Source of the DNA: Albifimbria verrucaria
Taxonomy: Eukaryota; Ascomycota; Sordariomycetes; Hypocreales; Stachybotryaceae
Length of the DNA: 64,000 bases
NCBI GenBank assembly: GCA_020081605.1
Contig: JAHREC010000062.1
Span: forward strand, 3,901,758 to 3,965,757
Direction of reading: 5' to 3'
In this document: piece after piece, positions 56,656 through 64,000 of the stretch
Layout: every line of letters begins with the position of its first letter
Position numbering within the stretch: the first letter of the stretch is position 1
The notes under the pieces: generated by a model
Databases searched by the model: none
What the model was told of the DNA's origin: nothing
What the model saw: the letters and a program-made list of their open reading frames with translations, nothing else
Program-made: the position numbers and the translations under genes

Positions 56656-58502
56656 ATGTCTACAATTGACTCTCATCTTACAGATTTCTGGCGCCGCTGG
56701 TCAAGCAGTGAGTCATTCCTTGTCGACTGCAAGACAATTAAAGTTGCAACAGTGCTTCTCTCTAAGCCAGGCAGAACACGGGCAGCACAAAGCACAATGT
56801 CCTCGGATGAAAAACTTGAGCGGCCTACAGATACTAATATACGACCTCATGAACCGTACCACCCATATCGTGTCCGCGGGCTACCAGCAAATACGACAAG
56901 AAAGGTGACCATCGTCCTTATCAAAACTGTCCTAGGAGAGAAGGGCTTAGGTATGCGTCTTCGTTCTTTGGCTCGAGACGCATATGATGCCCAATATAAG
57001 GTTGCGACTGTGACGTTCCAGAAGAGGCCAGAACGGTTTGAACCTAACAAGTCTGAGTGGAGATTTGCGGTGATGTCCGAAATCAATAGTTCGGATGATG
57101 AGCGATCTGTCGAAGATGAGGAGATTGTATTCGATACACACTTCCATGGATTTACTACGCTAAACTCATTTGAAGACAGATCGTTGCATTTGATGGAGTG
57201 AGCTTGCCACCAGCCTTGGAGTAGCTTCCACTAATGCAGTCCTTGTAGCTTGGTAGTTATCTGTGGGTTAGGTTGGCACGCCTTTTGCTCTTTCCAAGAA
57301 CGCAGAGGACAGTATATGTGGCTCCCTGATAGCCTCCCCAGAGATACTCAAGCAGATGGAATTGAGGTACTCACCTACGGCTACGATTCCCAATTACCCC
57401 ATAGTCAGAGCTTCCAAAATATTGAAGACATCGTTTCTACTTTTCGCAAGGCCTTGTCTGTTGTCCGAAGGACAGAAGATAATATTGTGCCAAAACCACT
57501 CGTCTTTATTGCACACAGCCTCGGAGGGATAGTGCTTAAAGAGGTAAGTAGGGTGTGATGGACATAGCAGTAAGTGAACTATCTAACTATCAATATTTCT
57601 CTCAGGGTATGATTCAGATGGTAAAAAGCGACACTAGGACTCTAAAGTCTATCATCCAATGCCTCTTCTTTGGCGTGCCATCGCAAGGAATGAACATCCG
57701 CACCCTGCTGCCCATGGTACATAATCAGCACAATGCACAGATGTTGCTTCCATACCTAGCGGATAATTCTCTATGGCTTAAAGAGCAGACTCGGAAATTC
57801 ACTGAAGCATTTGGACTTAGAGATTCAAATATCATCTGTTTCTATGAGACGAAGGAATCTGCGACAGCAATCCAGGTACGTTATCATTACAATGCCAGCT
57901 CTCTTCAGCTTCAGTTGATAAAAGCTTTATAGGTAGATGGCGAATGGAAGATCCAAGGTCCCAACACTGTGCTGGTAAGCTCCTCTTCAGCAATTCACGG
58001 TCGCCCGTGGGAGAACGATCCACATTTTAACCAGGCCATCGATCGGAGCTACTCAGATCTTGTTAAGTACTCCAGGAAAGATCAAGAGTACCACATTGTC
58101 TTAGAATATCTTAGAGATGCAAGTCGGTCAGCTGAGCGTGTGATTCGATTTCGGTTTCCCGAGCTTATCGCCCTTCAAAAATCGCAATCAGCAAGTCCCA
58201 AGGCATTTTCCAACGCGAATCCCAGCGGCGATCCTGTAGTAATTCCTGGTGGTATAAGCTCAGGATATGCCACCATAATTTCCTCAAGATACGTTCATAT
58301 TCAGATCCTAAGAGAATTTCTGACAAGGTTATTTGGCCCTCGCTCGTGGCATGTGGAGGTAAATGGTCCACCTTTACTTACCTTACCTTAATGTTTCTCA
58401 CATTCTTAGGAAGAAAATGAGTCCTACATAATCCTTGGACCTAGGCGCTTCACAGCAGTAGGTCCATGTTTTCCCAGCATATCAGAAAGTCTATCGTCTT
58501 GA
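56656..58502 (+). CDS. SERAC1-like alpha/beta hydrolase (fungal NLR N-terminal type), standalone
   Basis: Five exons: 56656-57197, 57249-57543, 57606-57875, 57933-58358 and 58410-58502, totalling 541 codons plus stop with all phases consistent. N-terminal YRVRGLPANTTRKVTIVLI and LRSLARDAYDAQYKVATVTF precede an alpha/beta-hydrolase domain. This domain has VVICGLGWHAFCSF, GQYMWLPDSLPRDT, VLTYGYDSQLPHSQSFQNIE and PLVFIAHSLGGIVLKE with nucleophile Ser271 in AHSLGG. A histidine candidate is in SSSAIHGRPWENDP. This is the SERAC1/DUF676-like lipase domain often placed before NACHT and repeats in fungal NLRs. Here the gene ends soon after the hydrolase, with no NACHT P-loop. An internal Met at about 56797 is an alternative start. 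Role in signalling is inferred from family. Confidence 0.82.
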
Positions 58503-59723
58503 CCTCCTAATGTAGCTGGAGAAAGACGAAATCTCCAGGTGGTCACGGCGTTCTACGTCTTCTCGAGTACGGTAGGGCTCCAATGATGTATCGGCCTCAT
58601 AACATCTTAGTCAACGCAACGGTATGTTCGGGGTCTGTAAATGGTGCTCACAGCTTAGGTGAGGTCAGACATTGGATGTCGCCCTTTGTAAAAGCGATAG
58701 ATGCTTAGCGTTTTGTTAGCAAGCATTATCAAGCCGATTTCCTAGTTAACAGATATCACGAGATTTTTCTCGGTTTTATCTGGATCATATCTATGTTGGA
58801 TAGACTATTGGAAGCCCTGATGCACTCAAAGAGATAGATGATGTAGTGCTTGGAACTTAGCGGCAACTGGCTCGAGTCTAGGTATGCTAGGTCAGGATCA
58901 CACTTGATTCCCTGCGGACTGTCGCACTTAAATGTTGAGAGATCATTATTTTAGTCTAGTTCCAAGGCAAGGATGCCTTGCTCAGGCGGCTCGGGATAGC
59001 TTAGGTTAAAGCAGCATCTCCTCAGTCCTAGAAGAAGAACAGGATACTCGCTGTCTGTTTTGGAGTAGCATATTGGCTGTAATATTCAAAGACTGCTTTT
59101 TACCCAGAAATAGTCAGGAATATGCCAGTCTGTGAGTGGTATCTTTTAAAAGTAGGTATGAAATGTATGTCAAGGGCAGTGGCTTATCAATAGCTAGGAG
59201 TCTTCTATTACTTCTATCAGAATTTCTTCGTGTCCCATACTCGGAGTCTGTTGATGAGGCGAGCGACAATGATTCGGCTTCATGCTAGGCAACGTAAAGA
59301 GACGAACACATTTACAAATTATGAGTGATTAAATTTACACGATGTTGACGATTCTGTTCTCGATGCAAAGGCGATAGCTTTGTTCTCTAATATCACGAGG
59401 TCGGTATAATTAGGCCGAGCTTCACGAGCTAACAGCGGGGTAGACTCAATGCCGATCACTCCGCACTTACATGCCAGCCCTAGTTCGGCAATGGAGTAGT
59501 TAGACAGGTTTGGACAAAAGGCGATCTAGAGGGGAAGGTGGAGCAATGACATCGACCAGTGATTATTGCCAGGAGGCATCAGATGGTAGCTTATGCGAGC
59601 CAATTGTACAGCGATGCTGAGTATATCAGTCTATAAATGTTTAAATATAGGATGGGCGGCTATTCGGTTCTTTTTCTTCCTGTCCTGTGGCATCACTCCT
59701 AACGAAGCAGCTCACGCCGAACA
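58503..59723. other. Intergenic, no gene
   Basis: 1.2 kb. I looked for a NACHT P-loop or ankyrin/TPR/WD repeats in any frame and saw none. Right end holds the promoter of the GH106-like gene. Confidence 0.45.
59632..59638 (+). promoter_or_regulatory. TATA box of GH106-like gene
   Basis: TATAAAT 92 nt upstream of the ATG at 59724. Confidence 0.5.
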
Positions 59724-62700
59724 ATGGCGCACTCCACACTTTTGCTAGCACTGGGTCTCCTACTTGTGATCGGCGACGCCTCGCCTTCGATTACTACTAG
59801 ACGTAATCGACCTGACAACTTCAAGGAGCCGAGAGCGGGCGTACGTTGGCGCCATTGGATTCAAGATGCTTACATTGAACCTGGCGTTCTCGAAAGCGAT
59901 GTCAAGGCTATGGCTGAGGTGGGATCTGAAGGTTTCGAGCTCCTGAGTTATCAATCCTACGGACAGCGAGGTCCAACCCTAGAGGACCCAACGATATTCT
60001 CCTATGGTTCAAAATTATTTGCTGAGACAGTGAAGTCCTATCTCATTGAAGCGAAGAAGAATGGCCTATTTATGGACTGGGCTATGGGACCTAACCAAGC
60101 TGCTGGAGTACCATATGATCCTTCTGAGGTGGACAACCCGGGTTTCAACACGGAGCTGGTTATGGGAAATCCGGCTTTCTGCCACCGGGAACAATTTGGA
60201 ATGGCTCTTTGCCAGAGCCTGAATTGGTGCCACTAACTGGATACGATGGGCTTGTGAACCACACTGCACCCATCACCAAGAGGACTGTCGAAGGTGTGAT
60301 CGCTATACAAATTCTCCCAACAGCCAACCCTCTGCTGCCACTCTAGGGCTAAATTGGACTACTTTGGAAGACCTTACACACGTATACAAAGATCAAAAGA
60401 AGTCAGTGCAGTACAAGACGAAGGAGGGTCAAGATACCGTCATCATTGTATTTTACTCGCGCCGAAATGGCTATCCAGAGGCCCTCGGAGGGTTTGATGG
60501 GCCAAAGCCTAATCTTCCAGGCTCATGGGGTTCTTTTGTGCACGACCACTTTTCATTAGAAGGTGCTCAAAAAGCAATTGAATCCAACGAGAAGTGGGTA
60601 CTGCCAGAAATCAGGGACGCGCTTGGTGATGAGCATACGGGGTTTGCCATGTGGACCGACTCCAATGAGTTCCGCGCTCAGCTGTACTGGACGGATGAAC
60701 TTGCTAAGCGGTTCCAAAGAGATCATGGATATAAGATATCACTTGCTCTGCCTGTTTTGCATGGCGGCAAAAGACCATTCGGTGGCGCAAATACTCCCAA
60801 ACAGGTGTACGACTTTGGAAGCAGCTATAATGCTGAGCGCTTCCGAAACGACTACAAGCAAACATTGACAAACCTTTACCTCGAGTATGGGAAGAAACTT
60901 GCCGAGTATGCGCGATCAATAGGCTTGAAGTATTCGGACCAACCTGCCTATAATTTTCCCTTGGACGTCGGTGCCGCAGCGACAGTTGCCGATATTCCAG
61001 AATGCGAAAGCTTAGGCCAGCCCTCGATTGATCTAATCCGACAATTCTCGGGCGGCGTTAATTTGGCTGGTCGAAACATCCTGTCTTCTGAGATGGGAGC
61101 TGGCAGGTACTTGGCTTATGAGTCCACGATGATTCAACAAATTCAAGATGCTCGGTTAGCGTTTGCAGGAGGCATCAATCAAATCATTTTGCATGGATAT
61201 CCCTCGAGCACAAATTATGCGCAAACTAGCTGGCCCGGGCTAACACCTTTTCTATACGAGTTTTCCGAACTGCATGGCCCTCGGCAGCCTGGATGGCGCC
61301 ACTATGGCGACTATCTAGAGATGCTAGGTCGGGAAATGTGGCTGCTGCGTAAAGGAACACCCAAAATCGACGTCGCCATTCTGAGATACGGTTGGGACCT
61401 CGAGTTTAACTCATCGGACAAGACCATCAAAAATTATGTTTTCAAGACAGCAGACTTGACAAGTGCTGGATACAGTTACGAGTACGTGGGTAGCTTTGCG
61501 TTAGGTCTAGAGGGGTTAAAGTAGAAGGCGGGCGATTAATGCCGACTGGCCCTGGCTACAAGGCACTGGTCATCAACCGAGCTCAAAACCTGACAGTTGA
61601 GTCCGCAGAACGAGTTTTGGGCGTTGCTCTAAAAGGTTTGCCAGTGGTCATACTTGGGGGTGTTCCAGACGATGTACCAGGATATGACCCGCATGGTACA
61701 CTGAAGAAGGCTGTCGTCAATGCAATGTCACAACTATTGACTCTTCAGAACGTTCGTCAAGTATCAAAAGAGAATGAAGTCCCAGGAGCATTGGAAGAAC
61801 TGGGTGCCGCGCCTTCTGCAAAGATCCATTCTGGTGTGTTGGACTATCCCCTGTCGTTCGTCGCCGACGAGATGCCAATACGGAACTGTATTACATCTTC
61901 AACCAAGGCAGCAGCAGCACTTTTCTATTGACGTTGAAAGTTCGTTTCAAGGTCAGAGTCATGTTTTCAGCCTGGAACCGAGAAGTGGACTTGTGACGCC
62001 CGCAGCATACTCGCAGAAGCTTGATTCCGAAGCGGAGGACAGAGTTAGATTGACGTTCGAATTGAAGACGAACCAATCTGCACTTTTCGTATTATCAGCG
62101 TCGAACAAACTCGAAGGGGTGACCGCTTTACCTGTCACAATTGCCTCTACATCACCCGGTATTGCAGTGGTTGGAGAAGCAGCAGAATCCAACTCAATCA
62201 CTCTCAAGTCAGCTGCTTCTGCGTCTGTCCCCTACACTCTTTCCAACGGAACCAGCGGGACAGCTACACTTGATTTGTGCGGACAGGAGTCACTTAATTT
62301 GACAAAATGGGATCTCATTCTGCAGAGCTGGACACCAACGTCGAATATGTCCTCTGTGTCTACCAAAATCACAAATTCCACTCTACGACTAGAAAATGGT
62401 CTTGTGGCGTGGGATGAAATACCAGGTCACTACAATACATCTGGAATTGGTCTCTACACAACCAATTTCACCTGGTCACCTTCTTGCAATGGTAAAACAT
62501 CTCTTCGTGCAGAGCTAAGACAGCCTTCAATTCAACATACACAGAGAGCATGGCTGAATGGACAACTCTTGCCTATGATTGACCCAGTGGATCCCCGCCT
62601 TGATATTACGTCTTTCTTAAGCCGTAACAGCACAAACAAACTGATCATTGAAGTCGCATCGCCTCTGTTGAATGCTTTGAACGGCCTGAATGATAATGAC

Positions 62701-62831
62701 GTCAAAAGTGTGGGCTATTCGAGAGGACAAAGGATTAAGGAACTAGGAGGGAAAATTAAGAGGGTCATGGAAAATATGGCTTGTTTGGAGTCGAGATTGT
62801 GCCAATCGGAGCATACACACTTTCTCTTTAG
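59724..62831 (+). CDS. Secreted GH106-like glycoside hydrolase (alpha-L-rhamnosidase family)
   Basis: Large secreted protein, about 1037 aa, no introns. Signal peptide MAHSTLLLALGLLLVIGDAS. The start of the mature protein, RAGVRWRHWIQDAYIEPGVL and ESDVKAMAEVGSEGFELLSY, matches the GH106 opening pattern. Later FAMWTDSNEFRAQLYWTDEL, LYLEYGKKLAEYARSIGLKY and NQIILHGYPSSTNYAQTSWP are typical of the catalytic domain. A C-terminal sugar-binding-like beta domain follows (KTSLRAELRQPSIQHTQRAW, YGLFGVEIVPIG). Six one-base losses break the frame: T 60176-60178, C 60328-60330, A 61518-61520, A 61877-61878, T 61921-61924 and A 62771-62774. With these the frame closes at TAG 62829-62831; without the last one it would run to 62871 with an unrelated tail. 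Substrate probably a rhamnose-containing plant polysaccharide or glycoside. Confidence 0.78.
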
Positions 62832-63919
62832 TTCTACCATGACTGCTTATGCACACATTAGAAGTACTTGAATGCGAGCTTCAAGAACCTAATTTCCTCG
62901 AACGCAGTTGCATGGATCATCTGAGCAGTATTCAAGCTGTTCAGTTTATAAGCCTCTCGTGTTCTTAGGAGGATTTATAATATCAAGAGAGACTAAATGG
63001 TCAATTGTGGTGTACGACTGTGTGAATACTCTCTAATCCCCTATTGCATAAACCACCCCATGGAATAACCTGCGGGACTTCGTATTAAGAAGAAAAACCC
63101 AAAGCTATATTTATGCTGAAGACTTAGCAGAAATAAGCAACAGATCTACTAACCATCTGAAGTGTTTATACACGATAACTGTGGGGATCTCAATGCTTAC
63201 AGGTGGACCTTTCTGTCAGCATCGTTGTTAACAGAGCCAGTTTATTCAACCAGGCAGTCGATGGGGAAAGCCTCACCGCTCTATGGTCAATCATTGCCTT
63301 TATCTGAAATAATAGGACTCCATCTTATTCTTATTTCTCCGTCATGTGAACGAACATGCTCATCTTTCGGCTATTTACGCATAGTACACGCTTCACTTCC
63401 TATCATCCATCTTGCAGACTGTTATTTGGATCTAACCAATCTTAGCATAATACACGATGCGGTGCAACATGACATCAAGTAGGTAGGTGTCGGTAAGTGC
63501 CATGAAAATAAAATAGAGTCCCACAAATGGACCACTTCGTCTTTATTTCTTGCAGAATGTTCGGCAAATTACAAATGCGGTTGTCATCAATGCACATAAC
63601 ACGCAAATTTGGTTAGTACATCAAGATTAGCAGACGGGAGAAGTATCCTCGGCGACAAACAACTCTCGATTCTTCAGATTTAGACGAAGTACTGATCATC
63701 CCATCGCTGTTATGTGGAGTGGATACTCATGGCAAACCCATGTTTCTGGACTTCTTGTGGTAAGGAACTGTAAGATGGATACATGAACAAATTGAGGTAT
63801 AAAAGATGCGCCTGCCCCATATTGTCTACTCTCTTCTGTTACTTCTCTGTGGGCTGCTGGTTTCTAACTCACTAGCTTGAGAATATAATCCCTTCAGAGT
63901 TAAAGTCAGAGCTAACATC
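62832..63919. other. Intergenic, no gene
   Basis: 1.1 kb AT-rich, no supported gene. Contains the promoter of the last partial gene. Confidence 0.45.
63798..63804 (+). promoter_or_regulatory. TATA box of last partial gene
   Basis: TATAAAA 122 nt upstream of the ATG at 63920. Confidence 0.5.
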
Positions 63920-64000
63920 ATGGTAACCGTCAAGTCTGTTTCTCTTCTTGTAGGCCTCGTCGCCTCGGGTCTCGCAGCCCCTGTTGCCGAAGGAGAAGCC
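63920..64000 (+). CDS. Secreted protein, 3' partial at window edge
   Basis: Open frame from ATG 63920 to the window end (27 codons). It encodes MVTVKSVSLLVGLVASGLAA followed by PVAEGEA, a textbook signal peptide with a short proregion. Promoter context (TATAAAA, C/T-rich leader TCTACTCTCTTCTGTTACTTC) supports a real start. The mature protein lies outside the window. Confidence 0.6.
   Translation, partial: MVTVKSVSLLVGLVASGLAAPVAEGEA

Noticed and set aside
1..64000. CRISPR arrays, rRNA genes, intact transposons, telomeric repeats
   Set aside because: No regularly spaced repeats, no rRNA-like sequence, no transposase or reverse transcriptase motifs and no TTAGGG arrays were seen.

Overview
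The window comes from the nuclear genome of a filamentous ascomycete (Pezizomycotina; probably Sordariomycetes and perhaps Hypocreales, judged only on gene content). The genes have short spliceosomal introns of about 46-75 nt with GTAAGT/GTGAGT-type donors and TAG/CAG acceptors. HET-domain genes are present, along with fungal-only families such as DUF3425-type bZIP and DUF3176. Housekeeping genes are the RNA polymerase III largest subunit, mitochondrial ribosomal protein mL57 and one tRNA-Gln. There is no operon structure, no CRISPR array, no rRNA and no intact transposon.

Layout. 0-9 kb: the 3' part of a secreted S41-type peptidase, a HET-domain gene on the minus strand, and a RhoGAP-like gene with an N-terminal helical domain like those of fungal NLR-type proteins. 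11-25 kb is a GC-richer, core-like block: a small secreted protein, RPC1, a bZIP regulator divergent from a short-chain dehydrogenase, a polytopic membrane protein, mL57, a Gfo/Idh/MocA oxidoreductase, then tRNA-Gln(CUG). 26-64 kb is sparse, AT-rich and accessory in character: two membrane proteins of uncharacterised families (one DUF3176), two more HET genes, a PMU1-like histidine phosphatase and a DUF1275 protein. It also holds a sulfur module (BLH-type persulfide dioxygenase plus a YeeE/YedE transporter), an NYN/OST-HTH putative ribonuclease, a seven-bladed PLL-type lectin, several small cysteine-rich secreted proteins, a SERAC1-like alpha/beta hydrolase and a GH106-like glycoside hydrolase.

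One technical pattern dominates. At least twelve genes need one-base additions, almost always within a short homopolymer, to stay in frame. RPC1, which is essential, needs six. Every event I could resolve is a deletion; I found no insertion. I read this as consensus (indel) error in the assembly, and I have not called genes pseudogenes on that evidence alone. Two in-frame stops caused by substitutions (HET gene at about 5.65 kb; YeeE/YedE gene at about 44.5 kb) need separate explanations.

Themes worth following are: (1) a concentration of fungal self/non-self recognition families (three HET genes, a SERAC1-like hydrolase, an NLR-type N-terminus joined to a RhoGAP that lacks its arginine finger); (2) a convergent persulfide dioxygenase/YeeE-YedE pair resembling bacterial bigR-type sulfur operons; (3) secreted proteins (lectin, GH106, cysteine-rich proteins) with well-placed TATA boxes.
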